A DNA stretch of 43,090 nucleotides from Bacillota bacterium (GTDB lineage: Bacteria; Bacillota; SHA-98; UBA4971). Numbering within the stretch: the first letter of the stretch is position 1; each line of letters starts with the position of its first letter. The stretch is taken from positions 1 to 43,090 of the forward strand of contig JACIXY010000024.1 of assembly GCA_014360195.1 (NCBI GenBank), written 5' to 3'. A model generated the notes under the pieces. That model made no database searches. It had not been told where the DNA came from and saw only the letters and a program-made list of their open reading frames with translations. Below, in pieces: positions 26,704-38,070 of this stretch. The translations under genes and the position numbers were made by a program.

Positions 26704-29700
26704 TCATGCTTCCCCACGCCCAACATCGTCTTCGGTCTCGACGTTGGCTTCAGCCTGCGAAAGCTCGCCGAGAGCACGGCTCGTCGCCCCGGGCATGGTG
26801 CCCACGGACTCTAGAGTTGGCCCACCGGCATCGTACACGTCTTCGAGAAGATCCGGCCCGCGCTCCGCGTCCTCGGGGGCCTCCGCCTCGCCGTCCTTCC
26901 CGGCCCTGGCCCGAGCGGCCTCCGCAGACTGCGCCTCCGCCTCCGCTTCCGCTTCCGCTTCCGCTTCTGCCGCCTTCTCCTGCTCTTCGTGCGCTTCTTC
27001 AGGCAGCACAAGCTTGACGTTGCGGTAGCGCGCCATGCCTGTTCCGGCCGGTATCAGCTTCCCGATGATGACGTTCTCCTTGAGCCCGATGAGCGGGTCG
27101 GTACGCCCCTTGATCGACGCCTCGGTGAGCACCCGCGTCGTCTCCTGGAACGACGCCGCCGAGAGGAAGCTATCCGTCGCAAGAGACGCCTTCGTGATGC
27201 CGAGGATGACAGGCCTTGCCGTGGCAGGACGTCCGCCTGCTTCCAGCACCCGCCTGTTCTCATCCTCGAAATCGAACATGTCCACAAGCCCACCCATGAG
27301 AAGGTCGGTGTCGCCCGGGTCATCCACCCGCACCTTGCGAAGCATCTGGCGGATGACCACCTCTATGTGTTTGTCGTTGATCTCGACGCCCTGCGACCTG
27401 TACACATCCTGCACCTGGCGCACGAGGTAGTTCTGCACGGCCCGGACGCCCTTGACCCGCAGTATGTCATGGGGGTTCAACGAACCCTCGGTTATCTGGT
27501 CGCCGGCGTATATCCTGTCGCCGTCCTTGACCTCCAATCTCGCGCCGTAGGGCACCGTGTAGACCTTCTCCTCGCCCTGGTCGGTGTGGACGATGACCTT
27601 GCGCGTACCCTTGGCCTCGGTGATGCGCACCACCCCGTCGACCTCGCTGATGATTGCCTGGCCCTTGGGCTTGCGCGCCTCGAAGAGCTCCTCCACCCTC
27701 GGCAGGCCGTGGGTGATGTCGTCGCCAGCCACGCCACCGGTGTGGAACGTCCTCATGGTGAGCTGCGTGCCCGGCTCGCCGATGGACTGGGCCGCGATTA
27801 TGCCGACGGCCTCGCCCACCTCCACCATCCTTCCGGTCGCGAGGTTGCGCCCGTAGCATTTGACGCACACGCCGTACCTGGTGCGGCAGGTGAGGGGCGA
27901 GCGCACCTTGACCTCCTCGATGCCCGCAAGCTCTATCGCCTTGGCCTGCTCCTCAAGGATCTCCTCGCCGGCCTTCAGGAGCACCTCCCCGGTCCTGGGA
28001 TGGACAATGTCCTCAGCGGCGACGCGGCCCACCGCGCGCTCGCGCAGGGTCTCGACCACATCATCGCCCTGGTGGATGGCGCCCACCATTATCCCGTCGT
28101 CGGTGCCGCAGTCTTCCTCGCGGACGATGACGTCCTGAGCCACGTCCACCAGGCGCCGCGTGAGGTAGCCCGAGTCAGCCGTCCGAAGCGCCGTATCTGC
28201 AAGGCCCTTGCGCGTGCCGTGGGTGGAGCTGAAGTATTCGAGCACCGTCAGGCCCTCGCGGAAATTAGCCTTGATCGGGAAGTCGATGGTCCGCCCTGAC
28301 GGGTCTGCCACCAGACCCCTCATGCCGGCCAGCTGGCTCAGCTGCGAGATGTTACCCCGAGCGCCGGAGGTGGCCATCATGTACACCGGGTTGAACTTGT
28401 CGAGGTGCGCGAGCATGGCTTCCTGGACCTTTTCTCGCGCCTCGGTCCAGCGGTCGATCACCAGCTGGTAGCGCTCGTCGCTGGTGATGAGCCCGCGCTT
28501 GTGCTGCTGCTCGATGGCCTCGATCTTCTTTTCGGTCTCCCGGATGATCTCCTGCTTCTCGGGAGGTATGTTAATGTCCTCGATACCAACGGTCGTCCCA
28601 GACTGCGTCGCGTACCTGTACCCGATGCGCTTCAGGTTATCGAGGATCTCGGCTGTCCCCGTGTTCCCATACTTGCGCTGGCACATCGCCACGAGGTGCG
28701 CGAGGAATCCCTTGCTCGTCGGCCGGCCGGCCGGAGCCTCCCGTATCTGCTCAGGGACGGGTTTGCCGCTGCGCGCATCGATGACCGTGCCGGTGAACAC
28801 TGCCTCGTCCACCGCGTTCTCCACGGCGTCATTGATGTACGGGAAGTCGTCAGGGAATATCGTGTTGAAGATGAGCTTCCCGACGGTGGTGACGAGGAGT
28901 TTCCTCCTCTTGTCTTCCTCGCTCATGCCGAGGACATTCTTCCCCGCAGGCATCCTCACGGCGATGCGTGCGTGCAACGACAAAGCCCCCTCGCCATAGG
29001 CCATCATCGCCTCGTCGGGGCTGGCGAAGATCTTACCCTCGCCTTTCGCTCCCTCCTGCTCCAGGGTCAGGTAGTAGCAGCCAAGGACGAGGTCCTGCCC
29101 CGGGGTGGCGATGGGCTTACCGTGCGCAGGCGAGAGGATGTTGTTCACCGAGAGCATGAGCAGCCTTGCCTCGGCCTGCGCTTCCGCGGAGAGCGGCACA
29201 TGCACGGCCATCTGGTCGCCGTCGAAGTCTGCGTTATACGCCGCGCACACCAGCGGGTGAATCTTTATGGCCTTGCCCTCCACGAGCACAGGCTCGAACG
29301 CCTGGATGCCAAGGCGGTGCAGGGTCGGCGCACGGTTGAGAAGCACCGGGTGGTCCTTGATGACCTCTTCGAGCACGTCCCACACCTCGTCGCGGACCCT
29401 CTCCACCATCCGCTTCGCACTCTTGATGTTGTGGGCGTAACCCCGGTCCACGAGCTTCTTCATGACGAACGGCTTGAAAAGCTCGAGGGCCATCTCCTTC
29501 GGAAGGCCGCACTGGTGCAACTTTAGCTCAGGCCCCACCACAATGACCGACCGGCCCGAGTAGTCCACGCGCTTGCCGAGGAGGTTCTGGCGGAAGCGCC
29601 CCTGCTTTCCTTTTAGCATGTCCGAAAGCGACTTAAGAGGACGGCTGCCCGGGCCTGTAACCGGTCTTCCGCGGCGCCCGTTATCGATGAGGGCGTCCAC

Positions 29701-30573
29701 CGCTTCCTGGAGCATGCGCTTCTCGTTCCTCACGATAATGTCGGGCGCCTTGAGCTCCAGCAGCCTCTTCAGGCGGTTGTTCCTGTTGATGACCCTCCTG
29801 TAAAGGTCGTTGAGGTCGGAGGTGGCGAACCTGCCGCCGTCCAGCTGCACCATCGGACGGAGGTCAGGAGGGATCACCGGGATGACCTCGAGGATCATCC
29901 TCTCCGGGCGGTTTCCGGACTTACGGAACGCCTCGACGACCTCCAGGCGCCTGGTGGCGCGCAGCCTCTTCTGGCCCGAAGACTCGCGGATCTCGGCACG
30001 CAACTCCTCGGCAAGCTCATCCAGGTCGATCTCCTCAAGCAGCCTCTTTATGGCTTCCGCGCCCATGCCGGCCTCGAACAGGTTCCCAAACCGCTCGCGG
30101 TGCTCCCGGTACTCCGCCTCCGAGAGCAACTGCTTCTTCGTGAGCGGGGTGTCTCCCGGGTCGATCACGATGTAGGATGCGAAGTACACGACCTTCTCGA
30201 GAGCGCGCGGAGACATGTCGAGGAGCAACCCCATCCGGCTCGGGATGCCTTTGAAGTACCAGATGTGCGTCACGGGCGCCGCAAGCTCGATGTGACCGAG
30301 GCGCTCGCGCCGCACCTTGGAACGGGTTACTTCAACGCCGCACTTGTCGCAGACGATTCCCCTGTACCGGACCCTCTTGTACTTACCGCAGTGGCATTCC
30401 CAGTCCCGGGTAGGTCCGAAGATCTTCTCACAGAACAACCCCTCACGCTCGGGCTTGAGCGTCCGGTAGTTGATCGTCTCCGGCTTCTTCACCTCTCCGC
30501 TCGACCATTGCCTGATTTGCTCAGGGGACGCGAGGCCAATACGGATCTTGTCGAAGTTGTTAACGTCTAGCAC
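26704..30573 (-). CDS. rpoC: RNA polymerase subunit beta'
   Basis: Catalytic large subunit. The 1289-aa product has the N-terminal zinc site [17 protein letters not shown] (about 60-78), the active-site [12 protein letters not shown] (Mg-binding aspartates near residue 446-452), and the second zinc site with CGTDDG (near 821) and [11 protein letters not shown] (near 898). GTG start after AGGAGAGG, 24 bp downstream of rpoB. Conserved sequence ends near residue 1188 ([10 protein letters not shown]). About 100 residues follow, rich in Glu and Ala and containing an (AE)n run encoded by six hexanucleotide repeats at 26933-26968. Confidence 0.98.
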   Translation of the reverse strand: MLDVNNFDKIRIGLASPEQIRQWSSGEVKKPETINYRTLKPEREGLFCEKIFGPTRDWECHCGKYKRVRYRGIVCDKCGVEVTRSKVRRERLGHIELAAPVTHIWYFKGIPSRMGLLLDMSPRALEKVVYFASYIVIDPGDTPLTKKQLLSEAEYREHRERFGNLFEAGMGAEAIKRLLEEIDLDELAEELRAEIRESSGQKRLRATRRLEVVEAFRKSGNRPERMILEVIPVIPPDLRPMVQLDGGRFATSDLNDLYRRVINRNNRLKRLLELKAPDIIVRNEKRMLQEAVDALIDNGRRGRPVTGPGSRPLKSLSDMLKGKQGRFRQNLLGKRVDYSGRSVIVVGPELKLHQCGLPKEMALELFKPFVMKKLVDRGYAHNIKSAKRMVERVRDEVWDVLEEVIKDHPVLLNRAPTLHRLGIQAFEPVLVEGKAIKIHPLVCAAYNADFDGDQMAVHVPLSAEAQAEARLLMLSVNNILSPAHGKPIATPGQDLVLGCYYLTLEQEGAKGEGKIFASPDEAMMAYGEGALSLHARIAVRMPAGKNVLGMSEEDKRRKLLVTTVGKLIFNTIFPDDFPYINDAVENAVDEAVFTGTVIDARSGKPVPEQIREAPAGRPTSKGFLAHLVAMCQRKYGNTGTAEILDNLKRIGYRYATQSGTTVGIEDINIPPEKQEIIRETEKKIEAIEQQHKRGLITSDERYQLVIDRWTEAREKVQEAMLAHLDKFNPVYMMATSGARGNISQLSQLAGMRGLVADPSGRTIDFPIKANFREGLTVLEYFSSTHGTRKGLADTALRTADSGYLTRRLVDVAQDVIVREEDCGTDDGIMVGAIHQGDDVVETLRERAVGRVAAEDIVHPRTGEVLLKAGEEILEEQAKAIELAGIEEVKVRSPLTCRTRYGVCVKCYGRNLATGRMVEVGEAVGIIAAQSIGEPGTQLTMRTFHTGGVAGDDITHGLPRVEELFEARKPKGQAIISEVDGVVRITEAKGTRKVIVHTDQGEEKVYTVPYGARLEVKDGDRIYAGDQITEGSLNPHDILRVKGVRAVQNYLVRQVQDVYRSQGVEINDKHIEVVIRQMLRKVRVDDPGDTDLLMGGLVDMFDFEDENRRVLEAGGRPATARPVILGITKASLATDSFLSAASFQETTRVLTEASIKGRTDPLIGLKENVIIGKLIPAGTGMARYRNVKLVLPEEAHEEQEKAAEAEAEAEAEAEAQSAEAARARAGKDGEAEAPEDAERGPDLLEDVYDAGGPTLESVGTMPGATSRALGELSQAEANVETEDDVGRGEA
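26933..26968. repeat. Hexanucleotide microsatellite in rpoC tail
   Basis: Six in-frame hexamers GCCTCC, GCCTCC, GCTTCC, GCTTCC, GCTTCC, GCTTCT (plus strand) encode an alternating Glu-Ala run in the beta' C-terminal tail. Slippage would add or remove dipeptides without frameshift. Confidence 0.85.
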
Positions 30574-30597
30574 CGGCCTCTCCTCCTCTCCTGCATG

Positions 30598-33500
30598 CTA
30601 CGCGCGCTCGTCATCATCATCGTGAGCGTCATCCTCGTCCTCATCGTCGAAAACGGCCCTGAGCTCGTCGTCCTCGTCTTCTTCTGTATAGTAGGCGTCG
30701 TCCTCGTCGTCCGTATCGAGCTCTTCCTCGTCCACGGGTTCATCTTCGACTTCGACGTCATCGTCCTCAACATCACCGACGAAGTCATCTTCAAGCCGGC
30801 GGGGCCTGCCCGAGCCACGGGCAAGGCGCCTGCCTCCCATCACGGCCGCCTCCTCGGCTCCCGCGATCTCCTCGGTCGCCTCCTCTATCGGCTCATCATC
30901 CCCGTCATCCTCGTCCTGTCCCGGCACCGGGCTCTCGTGAATCGCCATGGCGAGAGCATCCTCGTCCTCTTCGGCCTCGGCGTCAGCCTCGTCCGCTTCT
31001 TCGAGAAGGTCGGGTTCGGGCCGACGCGTGCCAAACAGGCGCTCCTCAGGCAGAAGCTCGTCGGTCTCTCTGCCTTCGATGTCAATGCCGAGGTCTCTAG
31101 CGGTGTCGACGATATCGTCGTCGGACTCGCCGATCTCGATCTCGCGTTCGTCCTCGCTGAGCACCTTGACATCCAGCGCCAGGCTCTGCAATTCCTTTAT
31201 GAGAACCTTGAACGACTCAGGCACCCCGGGCTCAGGCACGTTCTCACCTTTCACCACGGCCTCATAAGTCTTCACGCGGCCCACCACGTCGTCGGACTTG
31301 ACGGTGAGAAGCTCCTGAAGGGTGTAGGCTGCTCCGTACGCCTCGAGCGCCCACACCTCCATCTCTCCGAACCTCTGGCCGCCGAACTGGGCCTTGCCGC
31401 CCAGGGGCTGCTGGGTGACGAGCGAGTACGGCCCGGTGGAACGCGCGTGGATCTTGTCATCTACGAGGTGGAGCAGCTTCATCAGGTAAGCGTACCCCAC
31501 TGTCACCGGGTTATCGAAAGGCTCGCCCGTGCGACCGTCATACAGGATGGTCTTCCCATTGGCCGGAAGCCCTGCTTCCTTGAGAGCCGCGAGAATCTCA
31601 TCCTCCGTGGCTCCGTCGAATACCGCGCTCGCCACCGGCGTGTCGGTGACCTTCGCGGCCCACCCCAGGTGCGTCTCGAGCACCTGGCCGAGGTTCATTC
31701 GCGACGGGACGCCGAGTGGGTTCAGCACCACCTCGATGGGCGTTCCGTCGGGCATGAACGGCATATCCTCCTCAGGCAGGATTCTGGCTATGACGCCTTT
31801 ATTGCCGTGGCGGCCCGCCATCTTGTCACCCTCGGAGATCTTGCGCTTCTGCGCAATATACACGCGGACGAGGCGGTTCACCCCGGGGCCGAGCTCGTCG
31901 CCGGCCTCGCGGGAGAACACGTAAACCGCCACGACCTTTCCGGACTCGCCATGCGGAACTCTCAGGGACGTGTCCCTCACCTCGCGTGCCTTCTCACCGA
32001 AGATCGCGCGGAGCAGGCGTTCCTCTGCGGTAAGCTCTGTCTCGCCCTTGGGCGTCACCTTTCCGACGAGTATATCCCCGGGACGCACATATGCCCCTAC
32101 ACGGATGATTCCCCGCTCGTCGAGGTCCTTCAGGGCCTCCTCGCCCACGTTGGGGATGTCCCTTGTGATCTCCTCGGAGCCCAGCTTGGTGTCGCGCGCC
32201 TCGCACTCGTATTCCTCTATATGGATGGACGTAAAGGTGTCCTCTTTCACGAGCTTCTCGCTAATAAGGATGGCGTCCTCGTAGTTGTAGCCCTCCCACG
32301 GCAGGAATGCCACAAGCACGTTCCGTCCAAGAGCCATCTCTCCATTGTCCGTCGAAGGGCCGTCAGCGATGACGTCTCCACGCTCGACCCGGTCCCCTTT
32401 CTTAACGACAGGCTTCTGGTTTATGCACGTTCCCTGGTTCGACCTCATGAACTTCAGAAGCTTGTATGTGTCGGTTGTGCCCGCGTCGGTTTCGACGACG
32501 ACCTCGTCCGAGGCCACACGCACCACCTGACCCGGGTTCCGGGCGAGCACCACGGCGCCGGAATCGATGGCCGCCTTGTACTCCATGCCCGTTCCAACGA
32601 GGGGGGCCTCTGCACGCACTAGGGGCACCGCCTGACGCTGCATGTTGGAACCCATGAGCGCACGACCCGCATCGTCGTTCTCGAGGAACGGTATGAGCGC
32701 CGTCGCGATGCTGACGATCTGCTTCGGTGAGACGTCCATGAAGTCGACCTGCTCACCGGGGACCTCTACGATCTGGTCCTTGTACCGAGCGGCTACCTTC
32801 GGGTTGGCGAACGATCCGTCGTCGTTGAGGGGCTCGTTCGCCTGGGCTATCACGTACTTGTCCTCCTCGTCGGCGGTGAGGTAAAGGATCTCTCCCGTTA
32901 CCTTGCCACCAACGACCCTGCGGTAGGGCGTCTCGATGAATCCGTACTCGTTTATCCGGGCGTACGTGCACAGCGCCCCGATGAGCCCGATGTTTGGACC
33001 CTCAGGCGTCTCCACAGGACACATGCGCCCGTAGTGCGAGTGGTGGACGTCCCTGACTTCGAACCCGGCTCTCTCGCGGCTGAGGCCTCCGGGGCCGAGC
33101 GCGGACAGGCGCCGCTTGTGCGTCAGCTCCGCCAGGGGGTTGGTCTGGTCCATGAATTGCGAAAGCTGGCTCGACCCAAAGAACTCCTTGATGGCCGCCA
33201 CCACAGGCCTGATGTTGATGAGCGTCTGGGGGGTGACCACGTCCACGTCCTGGATGGTCATCCGCTCTCTTACGACGCGCTCCATGCGGGAGAGGCCGAT
33301 CCTGAACTGATTCTGCAATAGCTCTCCCACAGACTTCAGCCGGCGGTTGCCCAGGTGGTCTATGTCATCGATGTTTCCCACGCCGCGAATGAGGCCAAGC
33401 TGGTAGTTGACCACCGCAACTATATCTTCGCGCGTGATGGTTTTCAGGTCAGGCGGCGGAGTGCCGTTGTCCAGCACCTTGACAGGCTTCCCATCGGCGT

Positions 33501-34500
33501 CGGCCACCACCGCTTCAAGGACCGTCCCCCGGTTCTGGCCGGCAACCTGCTGGAGGGCCATCGCAGCCTTTCGGTCAACCTTCTGCCCCGCATCGATGAC
33601 TACCTCGCCGGTGGACGGATCAATGAACGGCTCGAGTAAGATGCAGCCCACGAGCCTTTCGCTGAGGGAGAGCTTCTTGTTAAGCTTGTAACGCCCGACG
33701 GCGGCAAGGTCGTAGCGCCTGGGGTCGAAGAAGAGCGTCTCAAAGAGCGAGCGCGCGCTCTCTTCCGTCGGCGGCTCGCCGGGGCGCAGGCGCTTATAGA
33801 TCTCTATGAGGCCGTCGGCCTCGGATTCCGTATTGTCGCGCTCAAGGGTGTTACGTATGGCCTCGCTGTCACCCAGAAGGTCGATGATCTGGGCCTCGGT
33901 TCCATATCCGAGAGCACGGATGAGCACGGTGACAGGCAGCTTTCGGGTGCGGTCAACACGCACCCAGATGCACTCCTGGGAGTCCATCTCAAGCTCCAGC
34001 CAGGCACCCCTGTTCGGGATAACGCTTGCAGAGTAAAGGGCTTTGCCGTTGGGATCGATGGTGCGGCCGTAGTACACCCCCGGCGAGCGGACCAGCTGGC
34101 TCACGATGACCCGTTCCGCACCGTTGATGATGAACGTGCCCTTCTCGGTCATGAGCGGAAACTCGCCCATGAACACCTCTTGCTCCTTGACCTCGCCGGT
34201 CTCCTTGTTGATGAGACGAACGCGCACCTTGAGAGGCGCAGAGTAGGTTACATCCCTCTGCTTGCACTCCTCCACCGAGTACTTCGGTTCTCCGAGCGAA
34301 TAGTCCACGAACTCCAGAATGAGGTTGCCGGTGAAGTCCTGGATGGGTGATATGTCCCGGAACGTCTCGAGCAGGCCTTCGGAAAGAAACCACTCGTAGG
34401 ACCGTTGCTGGATCTCGATGAGGTTGGGTACATCAAGCACTTCGTCTATCTTGGAGAAACTGAGCCGCTGCCGCCTGCCGACCTGTGTCATAACAGCCAT
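30598..34500 (-). CDS. rpoB: RNA polymerase subunit beta, long acidic tail
   Basis: Second large catalytic subunit; the 1300-aa length exceeds the roughly 1150-1200 usual in Bacillota. The rifampicin-pocket region (about 438-470) reads [20 protein letters not shown] followed by [10 protein letters not shown], the drug-sensitive consensus. [19 protein letters not shown] and, late, [20 protein letters not shown] are present. After [10 protein letters not shown] (near 1120) come about 180 residues very rich in Asp and Glu, ending DDDDERA, with one Arg-rich patch ([15 protein letters not shown]). ATG start 9 nt after GGAG. Confidence 0.98.
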   Translation of the reverse strand: MAVMTQVGRRQRLSFSKIDEVLDVPNLIEIQQRSYEWFLSEGLLETFRDISPIQDFTGNLILEFVDYSLGEPKYSVEECKQRDVTYSAPLKVRVRLINKETGEVKEQEVFMGEFPLMTEKGTFIINGAERVIVSQLVRSPGVYYGRTIDPNGKALYSASVIPNRGAWLELEMDSQECIWVRVDRTRKLPVTVLIRALGYGTEAQIIDLLGDSEAIRNTLERDNTESEADGLIEIYKRLRPGEPPTEESARSLFETLFFDPRRYDLAAVGRYKLNKKLSLSERLVGCILLEPFIDPSTGEVVIDAGQKVDRKAAMALQQVAGQNRGTVLEAVVADADGKPVKVLDNGTPPPDLKTITREDIVAVVNYQLGLIRGVGNIDDIDHLGNRRLKSVGELLQNQFRIGLSRMERVVRERMTIQDVDVVTPQTLINIRPVVAAIKEFFGSSQLSQFMDQTNPLAELTHKRRLSALGPGGLSRERAGFEVRDVHHSHYGRMCPVETPEGPNIGLIGALCTYARINEYGFIETPYRRVVGGKVTGEILYLTADEEDKYVIAQANEPLNDDGSFANPKVAARYKDQIVEVPGEQVDFMDVSPKQIVSIATALIPFLENDDAGRALMGSNMQRQAVPLVRAEAPLVGTGMEYKAAIDSGAVVLARNPGQVVRVASDEVVVETDAGTTDTYKLLKFMRSNQGTCINQKPVVKKGDRVERGDVIADGPSTDNGEMALGRNVLVAFLPWEGYNYEDAILISEKLVKEDTFTSIHIEEYECEARDTKLGSEEITRDIPNVGEEALKDLDERGIIRVGAYVRPGDILVGKVTPKGETELTAEERLLRAIFGEKAREVRDTSLRVPHGESGKVVAVYVFSREAGDELGPGVNRLVRVYIAQKRKISEGDKMAGRHGNKGVIARILPEEDMPFMPDGTPIEVVLNPLGVPSRMNLGQVLETHLGWAAKVTDTPVASAVFDGATEDEILAALKEAGLPANGKTILYDGRTGEPFDNPVTVGYAYLMKLLHLVDDKIHARSTGPYSLVTQQPLGGKAQFGGQRFGEMEVWALEAYGAAYTLQELLTVKSDDVVGRVKTYEAVVKGENVPEPGVPESFKVLIKELQSLALDVKVLSEDEREIEIGESDDDIVDTARDLGIDIEGRETDELLPEERLFGTRRPEPDLLEEADEADAEAEEDEDALAMAIHESPVPGQDEDDGDDEPIEEATEEIAGAEEAAVMGGRRLARGSGRPRRLEDDFVGDVEDDDVEVEDEPVDEEELDTDDEDDAYYTEEDEDDELRAVFDDEDEDDAHDDDDERA

Positions 34501-34682
34501 CCTGTCACGCTCCTATCTCCCACCGAATATGAGCGGATGACAACACTATAAGCAGGTCACGAAGAGTTCCCTGCTGTCAGCACCTGAGGAATTTGCTTTG
34601 GGTGAAGGAAAAGAAGGACCTCATGTAGTATTACTAAATCAGACGAATAGCATGCGCGCAAGTCAGGTTGCCGCATTCTTTT

Positions 34683-34711
34683 ATGCTAGCAGACGATCTG
34701 ACCCCTGTCAA
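34683..34711 (-). promoter_or_regulatory. Promoter for rpoB-rpoC
   Basis: TTGACA (34706-34711), 17 bp ending in TGC, then TAGCAT (34683-34688) on the minus strand. It lies in the rplL-rpoB gap just after a hairpin, giving a leader of about 175 nt before rpoB. Confidence 0.75.
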
Positions 34712-34718
34712 GCGCAAG

Positions 34719-34750
34719 AGGGGCGTCCGTGTATTTTCACGGGCGCCCCT
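34719..34750 (-). terminator. Hairpin after rplL, possible attenuator
   Basis: AGGGGCGTCCGTG and CACGGGCGCCCCT pair over 13 positions with one mismatch around a short AT-rich loop, 23 nt after the rplL stop. The following minus-strand bases are CTCTTGCGCTTGACA, only weakly U-rich. An rplL-rpoB attenuator or processing site is known in other bacteria at this position, so partial termination is likely. Confidence 0.6.
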
Positions 34751-34772
34751 TGTCCGTGTACGTCGAATCTGT

Positions 34773-35150
34773 TTACTTTATCTCCACCGTTGCCCCTGCT
34801 TCTTCGAGTTTCGCCTTTATCGCCTCGGCCTCTTCTTTCTTGACGCCTTCCTTCACAGGCTTCGGCGCGCCTTCCACAAGATCCTTGGCTTCCTTGAGAC
34901 CAAGGCCGGTGAGCTCACGGACGACCTTCAGGACGGGGATCTTCTTGTCGCCGGCGGTCACAAGGATCACGTCGAACTCGGTCTTCTCCTCAACCTCGGC
35001 TGCGGGAGCTGCTGCAACAGCGGGACCGGCTGCAACAGCGACAGGCGCGGCTGCGCTCACCCCGAATTTCTCCTCGATGGCCTTGACAAGCTCCGCAAGC
35101 TCAAGTACCGTCATGTTGGCGATTGCCTCGATAATCTCTTCTTTCGTCAT
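34773..35150 (-). CDS. rplL: 50S ribosomal protein L7/L12
   Basis: Stalk protein that recruits translation GTPases, present as multiple dimers on L10. The 125-aa product has an N-terminal dimerization domain ([20 protein letters not shown]), an Ala/Pro/Val hinge (about 34-50) and a C-terminal domain ([29 protein letters not shown]) ending GATVEIK. A frame extending 60 residues upstream was rejected. It follows rplJ by 248 bp, an unusually long and repeat-bearing gap. Confidence 0.98.
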   Translation of the reverse strand: MTKEEIIEAIANMTVLELAELVKAIEEKFGVSAAAPVAVAAGPAVAAAPAAEVEEKTEFDVILVTAGDKKIPVLKVVRELTGLGLKEAKDLVEGAPKPVKEGVKKEEAEAIKAKLEEAGATVEIK

Positions 35151-35350
35151 TCTGTGTCTCTCCCCTTTTTGTGGTTTTCGCCGGTCTTCTGTGGCGCTCG
35201 TAGCGCCGATTTCTTCTAGAGTAGGCCCACCGGGTCCTGGCGGCCGGGATTCCGTGATCACGATCCTCTGCACCTCCATTGCAGCCCCGAACACCGAACA
35301 CCGGCGGACGGGCCCAACCGGCAGCGGCACGGGTCCCCCGGCGCCCCGCG

Positions 35351-35398
<48 letters not shown>

Positions 35399-35400
<2 letters not shown>

Positions 35401-35932
35401 AGGCCGGTGCCCCTTGCTCTTCCTTCTGCCGCCTTACGGCGTCAATGGCGTAAGCGAGGTTGCGGATGGTACCCGCAAGGGCACGAGCAAGGCCCGATAT
35501 GGGCGCTGCCATGGTCGCTGCGACGCGGCCGAGCATGACTTCACGGGACGGCAGCTCCGCAAGGCTCCGCACATCATCCGGCCCGATGACCTTCCCCTGC
35601 AGCGCACCGCCCTTGATCTCCATCTCCTTGTGCTCCCGGGCAAACTCCGAGATGATCTTGGCAGGCACCACCGGGTCGCCTGGAGAGAACGCGATGGCAG
35701 TCGGCCCCTCGAGGTACCGTTCCAGGTCTTCCAGGCCCACCTCTCTCGAGGCAATGCGGGTCAACGTGTTCTTCACGACCTTGAACTCGATCCCCGCTTC
35801 ACTCAGCTTCCTTCGAAGCTCTGTGACAGCGGCCACGTTGAGCCCGCGGTAGTTGGTGAGGACGACAGCCTGGGATTTCGATAGCTTCTCCCTGATCTCT
35901 TGTACTGCGGCTTCCTTCTCCGGCTTTGGCAA
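35399..35932 (-). CDS. rplJ: 50S ribosomal protein L10
   Basis: Base of the L7/L12 stalk and autoregulator of its own mRNA. TTG at 35932 (AAAGGAGG 12 nt upstream) gives a 177-aa product, MPKPEKEAAVQEIREKLSK, of normal length. ATG at 36001 would add 23 residues with no family match. VVLTNYRGLNVA, VVKNTL(T/L)RIA and the C-terminal helix that binds L12 are present. Upstream is an L10-type leader, a terminator and a repeat element. Confidence 0.96.
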
Positions 35933-36107
35933 TTTCGACTGGCACCTCCTTTCGCAACGTGTTTCGCACTGTCGCACTGTCGCCCAAGTGACAAAAGACA
36001 AGCCTTCCCGACCTTGGGCGCCACCAGCCCGATCCTAGGGGCCACCGGCGCTTTACCTATCCCGCACCGGTGCTGCACCCGAGGTCTCTCCTTGAGTCAC
36101 TGGCAAC

Positions 36108-36283
36108 CTAAGTGAGAGTGCGCCAATTCTCGTCTGTTTCTTGCGCGAGACTGCTGATATTCCCCGCATTGCGCCTTGCGCAGCCCCCTACGCAGCCCCG
36201 ATGAATCGTCCAGGGCCATAGGAGTGCTTGGCCAGACCCTCAGCTGCAGGGGAAACTCAACAGTCCACTGCACCCTCACTTAA
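36108..36283. mobile_element. Repeat element family B, copy 3
   Basis: CTAAGTGAGAGTGCG at 36108-36122 and GCACCCTCACTTAA at 36270-36283 form near-perfect inverted ends enclosing about 150 bp unlike the other copies. Immediately outside lies CTTGAGTCACTGGCAACC, the block found inside copies 1 and 2, so the arrangement is mosaic. It sits between the terminator at 36312 and rplJ, in the rplJ leader. No coding content. Confidence 0.6.
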
Positions 36284-36309
36284 CGGCGACGTGTACGTGT
36301 AAACGGATC

Positions 36310-36344
36310 AAAAGAGGCCCCCGCAAGACATGCGGGGGCCTCTT
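36310..36344 (-). terminator. Strong intrinsic terminator between rplA and rplJ
   Basis: AAGAGGCCCCCGCA and TGCGGGGGCCTCTT form a perfect 14-bp stem with a 5-nt loop. On the minus strand the helix runs directly into TTTTG. It is about 400 nt after rplA and about 190 nt after the L10-type leader, so it can act as the attenuator controlled by that leader or as the end of the rplKA transcript. Confidence 0.85.
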
Positions 36345-36533
36345 GACAGACGCATGTGCACCAGCGGCGTGCCTGAAGGCCGCCGCCCGGCCGCAGCCTG
36401 GCACCACAACCAGCGGTCCGTGGCCGGCATCCTGGGCCGGCATTCGGCCTGCGCCCAGGTGGCGGCACCCGCTGTGGCGGCCTGAAGCTGTGCGACCGTG
36501 CAACCATGCAACATTTTCGACGCCTGTCCCCCG

Positions 36534-36640
36534 ACCTCGGCGGGCGAGCGCCCACGCCGGGCCGTACGGCCCCGGATGGCTCATTAAGTTCGAGCCCGTC
36601 GGAAGCGCGCCGACGCTTCTCGAACGCCCGCTGTCTTGGG
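36534..36640 (-). ncRNA. L10 (rplJ) autoregulatory mRNA leader
   Basis: On the minus strand CCCAAGACAGCGGGCG pairs with CGCCCGCCGAGGT through 7 bp, bringing AAGACAGC opposite GCCGAGGT. This is the conserved kink-turn core of the L10 leader, to which the L10-L12 complex binds. Two inner stems are visible: TTCGAG/CTCGAA with CGTCGG/CCGACG inside, and GGGCC, GTAC, GGCCC. Position upstream of rplJ supports the call. The effector would be excess L10-L12. Confidence 0.8.
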
Positions 36641-36746
36641 TCACGGAAAGCGCATTTCTTCGTATTCAGTTATCGACTACCTGGACTGCTTAGCGACCGT
36701 CGGCTGTCAGCTCCCAGCTACCGGACATACGCAAGAGGCGCCGTCC

Positions 36747-37457
36747 TCATCTTTCCGCCGAAATCGCCGTAGCCTGCACTGGGCTCACCTTGACCCCGGG
36801 TCCCATGGTCGTCGAGAGGACCACACTCTTAATATACGTGCCCCGCGCCGCAGGCGGCTTCGCCTTGACGAGCGCATCCATAAGCGCGCCCAGGTTCCCG
36901 AGGAGCCTCGGCGCCTCGAATGAGGCCTTGCCGATGGGGACGTGCACGATGCCAGCTTTGTCCGCCCGGTACTCTACCTTACCGGCCTTGATATCATGGA
37001 TGGCCTTGGCCACCTCGAACGTGACCGTGCCGGTCTTTGGGTTCGGCATGAGGCCTCTCGGGCCAAGGATACGGCCCAGCCTGCCGACGATACCCATCAT
37101 ATCAGGGGTGGCAACCGCCACGTCGAAGTCCATCCAGCCTCCCTGGATTTTCTCGGCAAGATCCTCGGCGCCGACATAATCAGCGCCTGCGGCCTCGGCT
37201 TCCTTCGCTTTCTCGCCCTTGGCGAAGACTGCCACCCTCACGGTCTTGCCGGTGCCGTACGGGAGCACCACCGCCCCTCTCACCTGCTGGTCGGACCTCT
37301 TCGGGTCGATTCCAAGCCGCACCGCAGCTTCCACGGTCTCGTCGAATTTCGCAGTCGCCGTCTTCTTAACGATCTCGACAGCCTCAGAAGGCGAGTAAAG
37401 CTGCTGCTTATTGTATTGCTTCAGAGCTTCCTGGTATCTCTTGCCGCGATCTGCCAT
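36747..37457 (-). CDS. rplA: 50S ribosomal protein L1
   Basis: L1-stalk protein that moves with E-site tRNA and often represses its own operon. The 236-aa product starts [13 protein letters not shown] (GGGAGG upstream; 14-residue longer frame dropped). [28 protein letters not shown], and the [21 protein letters not shown] loop are diagnostic. It lies 126 bp after rplK, and is followed by a 290-bp stretch holding the L10-type leader. Confidence 0.98.
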   Translation of the reverse strand: MADRGKRYQEALKQYNKQQLYSPSEAVEIVKKTATAKFDETVEAAVRLGIDPKRSDQQVRGAVVLPYGTGKTVRVAVFAKGEKAKEAEAAGADYVGAEDLAEKIQGGWMDFDVAVATPDMMGIVGRLGRILGPRGLMPNPKTGTVTFEVAKAIHDIKAGKVEYRADKAGIVHVPIGKASFEAPRLLGNLGALMDALVKAKPPAARGTYIKSVVLSTTMGPGVKVSPVQATAISAER

Positions 37458-37513
37458 AATCCAAACCTCCCTGTGGTGCAGACGGATTGCTCCTCCCACA
37501 AAAATCGTGTGTC

Positions 37514-37575
37514 GTCGGGCCCGCGTGTGATCGCGCCCGTGTGCGGTCGGGCTCGTGTATGGTCGGTCGGGCCTC
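37514..37575. repeat. Degenerate GTCGGGC repeats in rplA-rplK gap
   Basis: GTCGGGCCCGCGTGTG, TCGCGCCCGTGTGC, GTCGGGCTCGTGTATG and GTCGGTCGGGCC follow one another with a period of roughly 15-17 bp. Non-coding. Confidence 0.55.
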
Positions 37576-37583
37576 GGGGTTCT

Positions 37584-38012
37584 CTAGGCCTCCACCTCGA
37601 CGCCCATGCTCCTCGCTGTGCCCGCGATCATCCGCTCCGCAGCCTCGATGGTTGTGGCATTGAGGTCCTTCATCTTGAGCTCGGCTATCTCGCGCAACTG
37701 GGCGCGGGTAAGTTTCGCCACCTTCTCCCTGTGGGGCTTGCTGGACCCCTTCTCGATGCCGACAGCTTTCCTGATGAGGAACGAGGCCGGCGGTGTCTTG
37801 AGCACGTACGTGAAAGACCTATCCTCGTAGACGGTTATCTCCACCGGGATGATTGTACCGGCCTGCGCGGCGGTCTTCTCGTTAAACGAGCGCACGAACT
37901 CCATGATGTTCACGCTGTGCTGCGCAAGGGCCGGTCCCACCGGCGGCGCCGCGGTGGCTTTCCCCGCTGGTATCTGCAACTTCACAATCGCCGCTATCTT
38001 CTTCTTAGCCAT
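37584..38012 (-). CDS. rplK: 50S ribosomal protein L11
   Basis: GTPase-associated-centre protein. The 142-aa product starts [19 protein letters not shown] (AGGAGGG 9 nt upstream) and has [29 protein letters not shown] and the C-terminal rRNA-binding domain ending [13 protein letters not shown] longer frame reaching into the nusG-derived repeat was rejected. Confidence 0.98.
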   Translation of the reverse strand: MAKKKIAAIVKLQIPAGKATAAPPVGPALAQHSVNIMEFVRSFNEKTAAQAGTIIPVEITVYEDRSFTYVLKTPPASFLIRKAVGIEKGSSKPHREKVAKLTRAQLREIAELKMKDLNATTIEAAERMIAGTARSMGVEVEA

Positions 38013-38070
38013 GAAATACGTCCCTCCTGCGCGCTTCAAACCCCGTAACCACGTTGCGCCGGTCAGGGCC

